Source: a virus | Reading direction: 5' to 3' (one strand) | Virus record (IMG/VR): IMGVR_UViG_3300036845_000328 | Span: 1-40,767 of that record | Length of the DNA: 40,767 nucleotides | Part shown: positions 15,512 to 23,230 of the stretch, one piece after another | How positions within the stretch are numbered: the stretch's first letter is position 1 | Layout: each line of letters opens with the position of its first letter | Position numbers and translations under genes: made by a program | Notes under the pieces: model-generated | The model's database searches: none | The model's input: the letters and a program-made list of their open reading frames with translations, nothing else | Told to the model about the DNA's origin: nothing

Positions 15512-15805
15512 TCATGCGCCCATCATGTTGCCAACCTGCGGCCCTTGGCGGTTCAGGCCCGGATCGGTGCTCTGATATTGCGGTTGAACGACCCCACGTG
15601 GATCAATATTCGGCTGCACCAGCCGCTTGAGGTTCTGCACCCATGGCGAGTCGGTCGACTGGCTCTGCAGAAAGGAGTGCAACACGCCAGGAGCCACCCC
15701 GGTATGCTGCGACGCCAGTTGCAGCCACTGCAGGTATTGCGGGTCGAGCACATTGCCAGACGGCGTATACGTCGCGCCTTGGGCCAATGCGTTGCTGCCG
15801 CTCAC
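15512..15805 (-). CDS. Uncharacterised small protein following the portal gene
   Basis: The protein has 97 residues from GTG 15805, which overlaps the portal stop as GTGA. It contains DPQYLQWLQLASQHTGVAPG and a Gln/Pro-rich C-terminus (RGVVQPQYQSTDPGLNRQG). The composition resembles the next gene in the run, so both may be parts of a head-associated complex. No family is recognised. Confidence 0.7.
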   Translation of the reverse strand: MSGSNALAQGATYTPSGNVLDPQYLQWLQLASQHTGVAPGVLHSFLQSQSTDSPWVQNLKRLVQPNIDPRGVVQPQYQSTDPGLNRQGPQVGNMMGA

Positions 15806-18012
15806 GGCCCCGCGCCTGCTCCGTTGGAAGGCTGCGGCGCACCACCCGCGCCATTCGTGCCATCCGGCGGCGGCGGCGCCAGCGTCTGCTGGATCTGGCT
15901 CTCGTCCTGCGCGTGCTGCATCAGCTGCGGCCGGATATCGGTCTGCAGCATGTCCGTGACCATTTGCCGCACGATCATCTGCAGCGCCACCGGATCAATC
16001 GAGCCCACCGCCTTCAGCCGATCGGTCTCGGCCTTGTATTCATCGATCGCGGTGCCGGCGAACTTCTGCTGCATCTCCTCGTGCAGATGCACGTTCATCG
16101 CCTTCAGCATGCTGATTTCGGCGTCCGCCTTCTGCAGCATCTGCTGGGCGTTCTGCGTGGTCTGCTGGAGTTGCTGCTGCAACTGCTGCTCCTGCGGCGA
16201 CGGGCCGGGCTTGTATTGCGGCGGCAGGCCGCGCTTCAGCCGGTCGGCGAGCTCGTCAGCCCCCGGAAAGTCCGCGTTCTGTGCCCAGAAGTCGCCGACG
16301 ACCTGGAACGCTGCCGGGTTCTGCTGCATCACCTGAGAGAAGGCATTGAACGCCTCCTGCCGACGCGTGCCGAAGCTCGGCCCGACATCCGCCTCGATGT
16401 CGTATCTGCCCACGTTGGGATTGAAGATGACGCGCACATCCAGCGGGTTCTTTTCGTCGGCGTCCGCCTGCTTGGCCTGCCCCGGTGTGATCGGCTGCGG
16501 GCCGCCAGGCGTCATCGCCACATGCTGGTGCGCCACCGGCGCATTCGGGTCCAGATGCACGTCGCTGTCGGTGCCGTCCTCAGCCATGATCTTCATGACT
16601 CTTTCCGTGTCGTAGATCTTCGGAATGAGGTCGATCACGATGCGGCCGATCTGGCGGATGCCCTTGGCCTGGTTGTCGACGTAGTGCGCGGTGGCGTTGT
16701 CGCTCTGCCGCTGGCGGGCATCGATCGCGACGCCGCTGCGCTCATTGCTCGGCTGGCCGAACTCGGCCTGATACTGGCCGCTCACCATCAGCATGTCGTC
16801 GCGCGAGATGGTCATGCCCTTGATGTAGGCGTCGGCCATGACCGGAGGCTGCGAGCGCTCCGGCCGCTCGACTGCCCGGCCGGTCTCGTCCATGTCGTTG
16901 TAGGGCAGGTATCCCTTGTTGCTGACGTTGGCGGTGTCCCATTCCTGCTGCACGCCATCGACCGCGCGCAACGAGGCGATGAACGGCGCCTTGGTCTGCA
17001 GCGCGACGTGCTCGACCGCCGCCGAGTTCCAATAGTTATACATCCGCTGGGCATCGATCAGGGCGCGGGTGTGCCCTTTGCGGTCCATGCGGTTCTCAAT
17101 CACCGTCTCCTCGCCGATGAACGGCACGATCGGGATGTAACGGCCGGCCCAGTCCTTCTTTTCCGCCACCCGGTTGCCGCGCAGCAGGAACCATTCGATG
17201 ACCGGCTCGGAGATGTCGCGGCTTGCCACGATGAACGGCTTGAGGCGGTCCATCTCGCCGTCCTCCAGGTCGCTCTCCTTGAAGGTCGTGCCGTCGACCA
17301 GCTTGTGCAGCGTGTCATCCTCGTCGGTGCGCCGCCAGTATTCGGCTTCCCTAATGTGATCCTTGTCGTTCCAGCTGTCGGGATGGTCGAGCGTGGCGGG
17401 TGCGGGCGCCTCCTGTTTGCCGTGCTCGGCCTCGAAACGATCGCGCGGGATGTCGTTGAACACGAACGCGAAATTCATGTCCGACTTGTCGTACTCCTTG
17501 GCATCGGGATCGAGGTAGATGGTGCGCGGGTTGTTAATGCGGCGGATGAAGATCTCCTGATCGAGCGACTGCTCATCGGCGTAGTCGGTGACCACGCGCA
17601 CATAGCCGATGCCGGACTCGACCTGGTGGAATATCGCGGTGCTGTAGGCATCGACCGCTTTGCTTTGGTATTCGATGCGCCGCACGATGCCGGAAAACAC
17701 CTGGGCTGCCTCAAACGTTGCCCTGCCGCCCACCGGGGTGACCTTGATCTGCGCCTTGTGCTGCCTGGCGTCGTTGACGATCTGCAGGTTGTGCTGGCGC
17801 ACCTTGTTCATGGTCAGGCACGGGCGGTTGCCGCGGCCGGCACGCACGCTGTCGTCCCATTGCCAGAGGTTGTAGATATCGCCGGCCGCGAACTTGGCAT
17901 CGGCGAGCGCGTTCTGCCGGGCCTGCGTCTCCCAGGTAACGCAACGCTCAAACCTATCCTTGGCTTCGCGGAGGATTTCGGCGTCGCCGGCGCGGACGCG
18001 GGTGCGGGCCAT
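15802..18012 (-). CDS. Portal protein, P22 gp1-like
   Basis: The protein has 736 residues; P22 portal has 725. The N-terminus reads AKFAAGDIYNLWQWDD and RPCLTMNKVRQHNLQIVNDA, matching P22-type portals. SGIGYVRVVTDYADEQ and NPRTIYLDPDAKEYDKSDM, the conserved wing/stem segments, follow. Residues of about 595-645 form a Gln-rich coiled coil comparable to the P22 barrel region, ending in a Pro/Gly-rich tail. The dodecameric portal occupies one capsid vertex and is the channel for packaging and ejection. ATG overlaps the previous stop (TGATG). Confidence 0.94.
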   Translation of the reverse strand: MARTRVRAGDAEILREAKDRFERCVTWETQARQNALADAKFAAGDIYNLWQWDDSVRAGRGNRPCLTMNKVRQHNLQIVNDARQHKAQIKVTPVGGRATFEAAQVFSGIVRRIEYQSKAVDAYSTAIFHQVESGIGYVRVVTDYADEQSLDQEIFIRRINNPRTIYLDPDAKEYDKSDMNFAFVFNDIPRDRFEAEHGKQEAPAPATLDHPDSWNDKDHIREAEYWRRTDEDDTLHKLVDGTTFKESDLEDGEMDRLKPFIVASRDISEPVIEWFLLRGNRVAEKKDWAGRYIPIVPFIGEETVIENRMDRKGHTRALIDAQRMYNYWNSAAVEHVALQTKAPFIASLRAVDGVQQEWDTANVSNKGYLPYNDMDETGRAVERPERSQPPVMADAYIKGMTISRDDMLMVSGQYQAEFGQPSNERSGVAIDARQRQSDNATAHYVDNQAKGIRQIGRIVIDLIPKIYDTERVMKIMAEDGTDSDVHLDPNAPVAHQHVAMTPGGPQPITPGQAKQADADEKNPLDVRVIFNPNVGRYDIEADVGPSFGTRRQEAFNAFSQVMQQNPAAFQVVGDFWAQNADFPGADELADRLKRGLPPQYKPGPSPQEQQLQQQLQQTTQNAQQMLQKADAEISMLKAMNVHLHEEMQQKFAGTAIDEYKAETDRLKAVGSIDPVALQMIVRQMVTDMLQTDIRPQLMQHAQDESQIQQTLAPPPPDGTNGAGGAPQPSNGAGAGP

Positions 18013-18356
18013 CAGCGCAGCACCCGGATATCGATGCGCGTGTTCATCATGTCCTTGTTGACATCGTAATGGCTTCGCAGTCGTCCCGCGATGCCTTCAC
18101 CGCTTTGGCACACCTCATCTGACCGCAGCGAGCGTCTGAACTTGTATGCGGTCGCGAGCGGCCCTCGCCGTGTCAGCGCACCATCGATCGCCGACCGCAG
18201 ATAGGTGTCGCTAAAGGTGTCGATGCTCATCGTGAAACCGAAGGTTGGGAACCATAGATCTGCCGTGATCTCACACGGACCAGACTCGGCATTCGCGGCG
18301 AGGCGCATGGCCTTTGCCAGTATCATCTGCGCATTGAGGATGCTGTTCGACCTCAC
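18012..18356 (-). CDS. Uncharacterised protein upstream of the portal
   Basis: The protein has 114 residues from GTG 18356, with AAGG upstream. It contains LNAQMILAKAMRLAANAESG, then DLWFPTFGFTMSIDTFSDTY, and a basic C-terminus rich in Arg. Cys and aromatic residues suggest a folded domain. It lies between terminase-associated small genes and the portal in a tight operon. The function is unknown. Confidence 0.68.
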   Translation of the reverse strand: MRSNSILNAQMILAKAMRLAANAESGPCEITADLWFPTFGFTMSIDTFSDTYLRSAIDGALTRRGPLATAYKFRRSLRSDEVCQSGEGIAGRLRSHYDVNKDMMNTRIDIRVLR

Positions 18357-18362
18357 GGCCTT

Positions 18363-18575
18363 CTAGTCCAGGCTTTCGCGGGTGTTGGCGACGATGCAGC
18401 GCGACACGCGCAGCGCCTCGGCCATGCGCTGCTTCTCCGGCAGCCGGCGCAGTTCGAGCGACAGCTGGTAGCTGAGCATGGTGATGGCGTCCTCGACGAA
18501 CGCGAGGCCGCCGTCCTTGACCGCCTCATACACGCGGCGCGCGGCTTCCTGACCTTGCGGGTGTGTCGGCGTCAT
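18363..18575 (-). CDS. Small helical protein of 70 residues
   Basis: The protein is mostly alpha-helical and charged: QEAARRVYEAVKDGGLAFVE followed by LSYQLSLELRRLPEKQRMAE. Its ATG overlaps the preceding membrane-protein stop (ATGA). There is no recognised family or motif. Its place next to a two-helix membrane protein gives no firm hint of function. Confidence 0.68.
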   Translation of the reverse strand: MTPTHPQGQEAARRVYEAVKDGGLAFVEDAITMLSYQLSLELRRLPEKQRMAEALRVSRCIVANTRESLD

Positions 18576-18760
18576 CGCAGCAGCGGCGGCTCGTGGACCA
18601 GCGGCAGCAGGTAGCTGAGCAGCACCAGCAGCAGGATCAGCGCGAGCACGATCTGTGCGATCAGCGCGAACGGCGGCGGCAACGGGATCAGGGTCACGAT
18701 GTAGTACAGCAGGCCGAACACCAGCAGGACGACGAGCAGCGTGATAAGCAGCGAGATCAT
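18572..18760 (-). CDS. Thivi_2564-like two-helix membrane protein
   Basis: The 62-residue product is almost entirely hydrophobic. MISLLITLLVVLLVFGLLYY and a second helix around FALIAQIVLALILLLVLLSY are separated by a Pro-rich turn (LIPLPPP). This is the layout of the small Thivi_2564 membrane protein family found in proteobacteria and their phages. Its role is not known. A holin-like function is possible by topology, but it is far from the lysis-type cassette and so remains a guess. Confidence 0.78.
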   Translation of the reverse strand: MISLLITLLVVLLVFGLLYYIVTLIPLPPPFALIAQIVLALILLLVLLSYLLPLVHEPPLLR

Positions 18761-18764
18761 CGCG

Positions 18765-18893
18765 TCACTTTCCGCGCGTGGCCGCCGGCTTTCTTGTCGG
18801 CGGCGGCTTCTTCGCGTCCCGCTCCATCTGCTCCATCATCTTGGCGGCTCGCGGCCCCTTGATGACCGTCTCTGACTTCGGTTTGTTGGCCAT
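18765..18893 (-). CDS. Very small basic protein of 42 residues
   Basis: The frame starts at ATG 18893 behind GGGGGA. The product is Lys/Arg-rich (MANKPKSETVIKGPRAAKMM, then EQMERDAKK) and ends in PPPTRKPAATRGK, so it is likely unstructured and may bind nucleic acid. It fills the gap between the zinc-ribbon and membrane-protein genes with the same strand and coding style. Confidence 0.62.
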   Translation of the reverse strand: MANKPKSETVIKGPRAAKMMEQMERDAKKPPPTRKPAATRGK

Positions 18894-18910
18894 GCACGTC
18901 CCCCACATCA

Positions 18911-19171
18911 TCATCCACGAAGTTGCGCCAGGCGGCGAAGCTCTCGGCTAAGCGACGGCGGCTTGCCCCTAATCCATGACCGAGGACTCGAACGCTGCAG
19001 CATTACATCACGATCGGGTGGAAATCCTTGCGCATACGCGCACGTCAAGCACATGCCGTGGGCCGGAGGCTTATCCACCCTCTGCCCGCACCACTGAACC
19101 ATGGCGCCACAACCCTCGCAGTCGAACTCAACGCCGCGTCCGGCTAGCAACTCGGTTGATGGACGGCCCAT
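18911..19171 (-). CDS. Small zinc-ribbon protein following the large terminase
   Basis: The protein has 86 residues from ATG 19171, which overlaps the terminase stop (TGATG). Two Cys pairs, FDCEGCG (Cys18, Cys21) and MCLTCAY (Cys41, Cys44), form a probable zinc ribbon; a basic, Ser-rich C-terminus follows (SLSRELRRLAQLRG). Small zinc proteins next to terminases sometimes act in packaging, as HNH proteins do, but no HNH residues are present. The function is unknown. Confidence 0.72.
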   Translation of the reverse strand: MGRPSTELLAGRGVEFDCEGCGAMVQWCGQRVDKPPAHGMCLTCAYAQGFPPDRDVMLQRSSPRSWIRGKPPSLSRELRRLAQLRG

Positions 19172-20472
19172 CACATGGTCATCCACGAGGTTGCGCCGCG
19201 GCTTGGGTAATCGCGCGTCACCACCTGCGGCGCAGGACGCGGCTTCTCGTTCAGCGCGACGCACAGATACCGAAACGCATCGGCATCGTGCGAGGCGAAG
19301 TCGTGCAGCGGCACTCGCTTCAGCGTCCCCGCACGCTCGTCCATCTCATACCGATAGTGTCGCAGCGATTGCAGTCCGTCGGCGCATCGCTCCTGGTCAA
19401 ACCAGCAGTTGGCGAAAACGGTGCGCGCGGCATTGATACCGTCCTCGACACTCAGCTTCGGCACGATCCGCACCTTACGCCCGGCCGCCCGCATCAGCTC
19501 CTCAACCGAGCGCCCAGTGCCGAGTTGCTTGGCTTGCGCGTCGTGCGGCAGCCAGTCGGTGCCGTAGATGTAACCGCGAGCCTGCAGGTCGCCCAGATAG
19601 GCGTTGAGCGGCTTCTGTGAGCCGCTGATGTGGTCGATGACACGGTATTCAAACCCGACAACCTGCGCCAGCCAGATGCTGGTGTTGTCCGCCCAACCCA
19701 GATCCCAGAAGGTGTGCACCGGCTTGGTTGCGTCATATGGCACGCGGCAGATGCGCCCGTCTTCCGTCGCGGCGCGCAACTCCTTGGCATAGATCGCGCC
19801 ATCGAGGTTCTGCCGCGGGTGGCCTTCCCAAACATTCAGCCAGGCGTCCTCGTCGCGCTCCTTCAGCAGCTCCATCTCTTCGCGCAGCACGTCGGGAAAC
19901 CACGGGTTGTCCGACCAGTTCAGCTTGGTGACGACCGAGTTCGGTGGCGGGCGCGCCACGAAGCGCTGGTATGTCTCGTCGGTCTCCAGCTGCGCGTTGA
20001 ACGTGACCCAGATCTCCGAACCGCCGAGGCGAATGGTTGGTATCAGGGTCTCCCACGACCGCTTGCGGATGTTCTCCGCTTCCTCGCACCAGCAATGCGT
20101 AATGCCCTCGTATGATTTGATGGCCTGCACGTTGTTAGAGATGCCGGCGAAGCGGAACTCGGTGCCGTTCTTGGCGAAGATGGTGGCTTTCTCGATGGTG
20201 TAGAAGTCATTGAGCCCGAGGATGTCGATCTGGTCGGTGAGCAGGCGATGCACACTGTCGGCGATCGAGGCCTGGAACTCGCGGGCACACAAGACGCGGA
20301 TGGGCGATTGGGTGCCGAGTGTGAGCAGCGCACGCGCGACGCTCCATGACTTCCCGCCACCTCTGCCGCCGTGTATTATCTTGTATCTACACGGCTTGAA
20401 CAGGAATTTTAGTTTCGGCGGAAACCTGACTTTAACAGTCGGTAGCTTCGCCGTTGATTGGCTCTGGCTCAT
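19171..20472 (-). CDS. Terminase large subunit
   Basis: The protein has 433 residues. Walker A is GGRGGGKS (35-42), preceded by YKIIH. A Walker-B-type CWCEEAENI segment follows at about 135-143, then the coupling motif region TFNAQLETDETY. The C-terminal nuclease domain begins around HTFWDLGWADNTSIW, which contains the first catalytic Asp of the RNase H-like fold. The family looks like Terminase_3. It pumps DNA into the prohead through the portal and cuts the concatemer. I chose ATG 20472 because upstream in-frame sequence overlaps the small subunit in another frame and lacks terminase features. Confidence 0.95.
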   Translation of the reverse strand: MSQSQSTAKLPTVKVRFPPKLKFLFKPCRYKIIHGGRGGGKSWSVARALLTLGTQSPIRVLCAREFQASIADSVHRLLTDQIDILGLNDFYTIEKATIFAKNGTEFRFAGISNNVQAIKSYEGITHCWCEEAENIRKRSWETLIPTIRLGGSEIWVTFNAQLETDETYQRFVARPPPNSVVTKLNWSDNPWFPDVLREEMELLKERDEDAWLNVWEGHPRQNLDGAIYAKELRAATEDGRICRVPYDATKPVHTFWDLGWADNTSIWLAQVVGFEYRVIDHISGSQKPLNAYLGDLQARGYIYGTDWLPHDAQAKQLGTGRSVEELMRAAGRKVRIVPKLSVEDGINAARTVFANCWFDQERCADGLQSLRHYRYEMDERAGTLKRVPLHDFASHDADAFRYLCVALNEKPRPAPQVVTRDYPSRGATSWMTM

Positions 20473-20761
20473 CGTCGAATGTGATTCCGCGTGGGGTTTC
20501 GCCGTCGGGGCCGAACATGACGACCAAGCGGGGGAACAGCGTCCTGCCATCCTCGCCGGCGAGTTGGAGCGGCAGCACTTTGCCAACGAGGCCGAGGAAC
20601 GCGACCGGGTTCTGCTCCGCCTGGCGCATGAGGTACTCACGGCCACCCACACCCGCCAACGCACCAAGGATCATTTCCTTGAGGCTGCCGGTATGGCGAT
20701 TGGGCACGCCGGGCTTACGCCCGCTGCGGTTCAACCCGGCTAGCTGAGACGGCGACGACAC
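20432..20761 (-). CDS. Terminase small subunit-like protein (DUF5681-type)
   Basis: The protein has about 109 residues if it starts at GTG 20761; GTG 20809 is another option and no strong ribosome site decides. GRKPGVPNRHTGSLKEMILG at the N-terminus is the GRPxGxxN(K/R) signature of small proteins paired with large terminases, followed by a helical domain (REYLMRQAEQNPVAFLGLVG). It overlaps the large subunit start by 41 bases. DNA recognition for packaging is the expected role. Confidence 0.78.
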   Translation of the reverse strand: MSSPSQLAGLNRSGRKPGVPNRHTGSLKEMILGALAGVGGREYLMRQAEQNPVAFLGLVGKVLPLQLAGEDGRTLFPRLVVMFGPDGETPRGITFDDEPEPINGEATDC

Positions 20762-20787
20762 GGCGCTACACTCTGTGGTTTCATTCT

Positions 20788-21339
20788 CTACCCACGAGAC
20801 ACGAGACACGCGACATCGACGGAGACGGAGCGGAGCGCGCCCATGCACATGATGCCGACCTGGGCGATGTTGCGGTGAGTTGAGAGCACGACGGCATCCA
20901 GGCCAGCAAATGGCCCCAGGACGAGGCTACACGGCGTTCCTGGCTCCCATGGTGTTGGGATAGCCTCCAGGTCCTGCACGCCGCGTAGCGCCTCCACAGC
21001 GGCTTCTGGGACCATGCCTGGGGATCGATCGGCCATGAGCAGGCGTCGGACGCCGCTGGTGTGTTGGATCGGCGCCCAGTGGCGGTCGACCTGAACGAAC
21101 AGGTAGGACGTGAACAGCGGGGCGAGGACGTGATGGCGCAGGGTTGGCGGCGAGCGATCACGCTTCAGGACGCGGACCAGCGGCAGGAAGGTGACGTAGC
21201 CCTGGCGCTGGAGGTTGGCGGCGGCCCAGCGCTCGGCTTGCGGGTGGGTCTGGCAGACGGCCCAATAGCTACCGCACCGGCGCGTGTCGCGGTCCAGTTG
21301 TGTGGCAGGTAAATCCTGGTTGTGGGCGGCGTCAAGCAT
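20788..21339 (-). CDS. NusG/RfaH-like transcription antitermination factor
   Basis: The protein has 183 residues. The NGN domain spans about 25-115: YWAVCQTHPQAERWAAANLQ, then GYVTFLPLVR and PLFTSYLFVQV (74-84), the typical NusG strand with the Pro-Leu-Phe-x-x-Tyr-hydrophobic pattern. A KOW-like segment follows (GPFAGLDAVVLS, about 142-153). NusG paralogues such as RfaH and LoaP let RNA polymerase read through long operons. Placed just before the terminase and the ~20 kb structural run, it probably serves late leftward transcription. Confidence 0.88.
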   Translation of the reverse strand: MLDAAHNQDLPATQLDRDTRRCGSYWAVCQTHPQAERWAAANLQRQGYVTFLPLVRVLKRDRSPPTLRHHVLAPLFTSYLFVQVDRHWAPIQHTSGVRRLLMADRSPGMVPEAAVEALRGVQDLEAIPTPWEPGTPCSLVLGPFAGLDAVVLSTHRNIAQVGIMCMGALRSVSVDVACLVSRG

Positions 21340-21344
21340 CGGGG

Positions 21345-21584
21345 TCAGTGCTTGGTTGCATCGAGTTGGTCTTCAATCCCCTTGTGCACGCTGTTGAGCA
21401 GGACGATGACCCAGCCCCTGGCGGCTTCCAGGCGGTGCTCGGGCTCGATGCCGTGGAGCAGCAACGACATCGCGTAGCCCATGCAGGCGAGGGAGTTCTC
21501 GAGTTCGCAGCCGTTGAGGGTGGTGAGGATGGCGTGGGCGTGTGCGTCCATGTCGTGGACGGCATCGGCGAGGGTCTGGGTCAT
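21345..21584 (-). CDS. Uncharacterised small helical protein
   Basis: The protein has 79 residues; ATG 21584 overlaps the upstream stop (ATGA). It is acidic and helical (TLADAVHDMDAHAHAILTTL, then MSLLLHGIEPEHRLEAARG) with two Cys residues. It lies between the replication genes and the NusG-like gene. No family is recognised. Confidence 0.7.
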   Translation of the reverse strand: MTQTLADAVHDMDAHAHAILTTLNGCELENSLACMGYAMSLLLHGIEPEHRLEAARGWVIVLLNSVHKGIEDQLDATKH

Positions 21585-22108
21585 GGCGCATCCTCGCTGC
21601 GGCGAAGTGCCACGACATCAGCGGGTTCTCGGCGCTCTCTCAGCCACTCCGGCGGCAATAGGCCGAGGTGATGCGGCGCGTATTTGATCAGCGCGATGCC
21701 GAGGAAATGCCCATACACAGCCGGCTTCCAACTATCGCGAATGGCGCGAATCTTGGCTCGGACCTGCTCGGCGGTGACGCTTTCCCAGCTTTCGCGGCAT
21801 TGGCGCTCGATCTCGCGCTGCCTGATGGTTGCGGGCTGGTCTGCGGTAATTGCTGGCCGCTGTGGGCGGTGTTCTTTCCACCACGGCGAGAGTGCGGTGC
21901 AGAGTTCGGCGAAGCTGGGGAAGAACGTGAAGCTGCGGCCGACTGCGGCGAGCGAGGCGGTGCCAAACGCATCGACGGGAAATTCCTGAGCGAGCATCGG
22001 CACGTACGCCTTCAGCTTTACCTGCAGTTCCTCCTTGCTGCCCTTGTCGGCGCAGAGCACGGCGAGTGCCTTGAGCCAGTCGCGGATGGCGGCAGATTTG
22101 TCAGCCAT
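21581..22108 (-). CDS. Probable helicase-loader / replication protein P-like
   Basis: The protein has 175 residues and overlaps the initiator gene by eight bases. The N-terminal 75 residues (LKALAVLCADKGS...KLKAYVPMLAQEFPVDAFGT, FFPSFAELCTALSPWWKEH) match a helical pattern common in phage replication partners. A basic helical C-terminus (IRQREIERQCRESWESV) follows. Being directly after an O-like initiator, as P follows O in lambdoid phages, it probably recruits the host replicative helicase. No Walker motif is present, so a DnaC-type ATPase loader is unlikely. The call is inferred from order and pattern. Confidence 0.62.
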   Translation of the reverse strand: MADKSAAIRDWLKALAVLCADKGSKEELQVKLKAYVPMLAQEFPVDAFGTASLAAVGRSFTFFPSFAELCTALSPWWKEHRPQRPAITADQPATIRQREIERQCRESWESVTAEQVRAKIRAIRDSWKPAVYGHFLGIALIKYAPHHLGLLPPEWLRERREPADVVALRRSEDAP

Positions 22109-22982
22109 GACCTTTGGCCTCGGCGGCGAGCAGGCGCTGCATGGCGGCCTCGCCTTCTACGGCGACCGAGGCCATTCCCTCCTCGGCGATGACGGCCAAC
22201 CCAGGGTTGCGGTATGGCCTGACGTTGGCCATCAGCCACGCACCGACATCGAGCGGCCGCTCGTGTTGGGCCAGGCGCAGCACGGCCAGGACGCGGGTGC
22301 AGTCGTCGTTGGCGAGCTTAAGCAGTTTGCCGAGAAAGCTGCGGGCTGAGCGTTCCATCATGCCGGTCATGGCCTGCACCAGCGGAATGCCGGCGTCCCA
22401 GACTTCATTCCTAGGATTGGCAAAATCCTGAGAGGCGACGGACGCGTTGGCGGTAGCCGGCGCGTCACATCCCTCTTGGGATGTGTTCTTACTTACTTTC
22501 TTACTTTTAGGTACAGTTCTAGGGCTATGGTAGGTCGGCAACCCGGCATTTTGCGGGGTTTTTGACGCCTGATGCCTGGGTTTTGCGGGGGTTTCTATCC
22601 CCGCATTTTGCTGGGGTTGTTCTGGTATCCCCGCAGATTGCTGGGTTTGACTGTGGGAACTTATTCCCTGACCATTCGTGGCTATCCCCGCAGATTGCGG
22701 GGGTTCTCCGCTGCCGTTCGCATAGGTCCGTAGCAGGTGCCAGGTAGTTGGCTTGCGGCCAGGTCCGTCCCGCTCGCCGCGCGCGATCCCACGCGACTCA
22801 AGGATGCGCACCGCACGCGTCACCGTCTCAATCGAGAGGTGAACCTCAGCGACGATCCCATCAAGCGACCTCTCCCACTTGCGGTTGTAATTGTCGGCGT
22901 GATGCTCAAGACACATCCAGACGATGCGGACCGATGCCGGCAGTTTGGCACGCATGGCATCGAGCAGACCGGCTACGCACAT
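22101..22982 (-). CDS. Replication initiator, O-like, with winged helix and internal iterons
   Basis: The protein has 293 residues. Residues 12-85 form a winged helix-turn-helix: VRIVWMCLEHHADNY, then GIVAEVHLSIETVTRAVRIL, typical of phage replication initiators. Residues of about 92-150 are a Pro/Gln linker with repeated PQ(S/N)AG(I/L) units, encoded by the iterons at 22540-22705. The C-terminal domain (MTGMMERSARSFLGKLLKLA) probably contacts the loader. Position before the P-like gene and the iterons inside the gene follow the lambda O plan. The ribosome site is GGGGGA eight bases before ATG. Confidence 0.82.
   Translation of the reverse strand: MCVAGLLDAMRAKLPASVRIVWMCLEHHADNYNRKWERSLDGIVAEVHLSIETVTRAVRILESRGIARGERDGPGRKPTTWHLLRTYANGSGEPPQSAGIATNGQGISSHSQTQQSAGIPEQPQQNAGIETPAKPRHQASKTPQNAGLPTYHSPRTVPKSKKVSKNTSQEGCDAPATANASVASQDFANPRNEVWDAGIPLVQAMTGMMERSARSFLGKLLKLANDDCTRVLAVLRLAQHERPLDVGAWLMANVRPYRNPGLAVIAEEGMASVAVEGEAAMQRLLAAEAKGHG
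22477..22540. other. AT-rich segment beside the iterons (candidate unwinding element)
   Basis: This stretch, with TTCTTACTTACTTTCTTACT and TTTTAGGTACAGTTCTAGGG, is markedly richer in A and T than its surroundings and has pyrimidine-rich TTAC repeats. It directly adjoins the iterons within the initiator gene. In lambda and plasmid origins such a strand-asymmetric segment is where the duplex opens. The role is inferred. Confidence 0.55.
22540..22705. repeat. Five 22-bp iterons within the initiator gene: candidate replication origin
   Basis: Copies start at 22540, 22572, 22597, 22627 and 22684. The last three are nearly identical, with consensus ATCCCCGCA-NN-TTGC(T/G)GGG(G/T)TT, and each is an imperfect palindrome. 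The copy at 22540 differs at two or three positions; that at 22572 keeps mainly the right half. Start-to-start spacing is 32, 25, 30 and 57 bp, close to multiples of a helical turn for some pairs. Initiators of lambda type bind such repeats inside their own gene. The repeats also encode PQ(S/N)AG protein repeats, so selection at protein level is an alternative. Confidence 0.72.
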
Positions 22983-23152
22983 GGCATACTTCCCCCTTGC
23001 GCGCCGGCCGCCGCTGAAATAAAGGAGGGGTGCGAGCCCTTCTCCAATATCGCCGCGGCATACGGCGTGTTGAAACAGTTACAGCAGCCGTCCAGTTTCC
23101 GCTGGGCGGCTTCGCTGTTTGTGCGCCTCACGTGCGATTCATGCAACGTCAT
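22973..23152 (-). CDS. Candidate small protein upstream of the initiator
   Basis: This 59-residue frame starts at ATG 23152 with AAGGGGG four bases upstream, and its stop overlaps the initiator start by ten bases, an arrangement typical of this operon. The sequence (MTLHESHVRRTNSEAAQRKL, then AAAILEKGSHPSFISAAA) is compositionally balanced with a CCNC motif. No family is recognised. The region also contains divergent regulatory DNA, so the gene could be spurious. Confidence 0.42.
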   Translation of the reverse strand: MTLHESHVRRTNSEAAQRKLDGCCNCFNTPYAAAILEKGSHPSFISAAAGAQGGSMPCA

Positions 23153-23184
23153 GGCGCCCCCTTCTGCGGCGGCATGCCGGCCAC

Positions 23185-23195
23185 GAACATTGTTC
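23185..23195. promoter_or_regulatory. Short palindrome next to the -35 box, possible operator
   Basis: GAACATTGTTC is a perfect 11-bp dyad (arms GAACA/TGTTC around one T) ending one base before the -35 element of the plus-strand promoter. A half-site TTGTTC recurs in the spacer (23212-23217). A repressor bound here would block RNA polymerase. The adjacent XRE-type gene is a candidate ligand. This is inference from position only. Confidence 0.4.
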
Positions 23196-23224
23196 TTGAC
23201 ACCGGCGCATATTGTTCGTATATT
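23196..23224 (+). promoter_or_regulatory. Near-consensus sigma-70 promoter for the 23231-23600 unit
   Basis: TTGACA at 23196-23201 and TATATT at 23219-23224 are separated by 17 bases, a near-perfect housekeeping promoter. Transcription should begin about seven bases after the -10 box, at or next to the ATG at 23231. The transcript would therefore be leaderless, and indeed no ribosome site precedes that ATG. It is the best promoter visible in the window and drives genes opposite to the replication operon. Confidence 0.78.
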
Positions 23225-23230
23225 CCGGGC

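Noticed and set aside
15643-18069. Plus-strand frame of 808 codons
   Set aside because: It is antisense to the portal gene, Arg/Leu/His/Val-rich without domains; such frames are expected opposite high-GC genes.
22540-22705. Repeats considered as a CRISPR array
   Set aside because: The units are degenerate, lie within a coding gene and have short uneven gaps, so origin iterons fit better.
23136-23140. GATTC as a GANTC methylation site linked to GcrA control
   Set aside because: Such five-base sites are expected about every 300 bp here, so single hits in promoter regions carry no weight without binding data.
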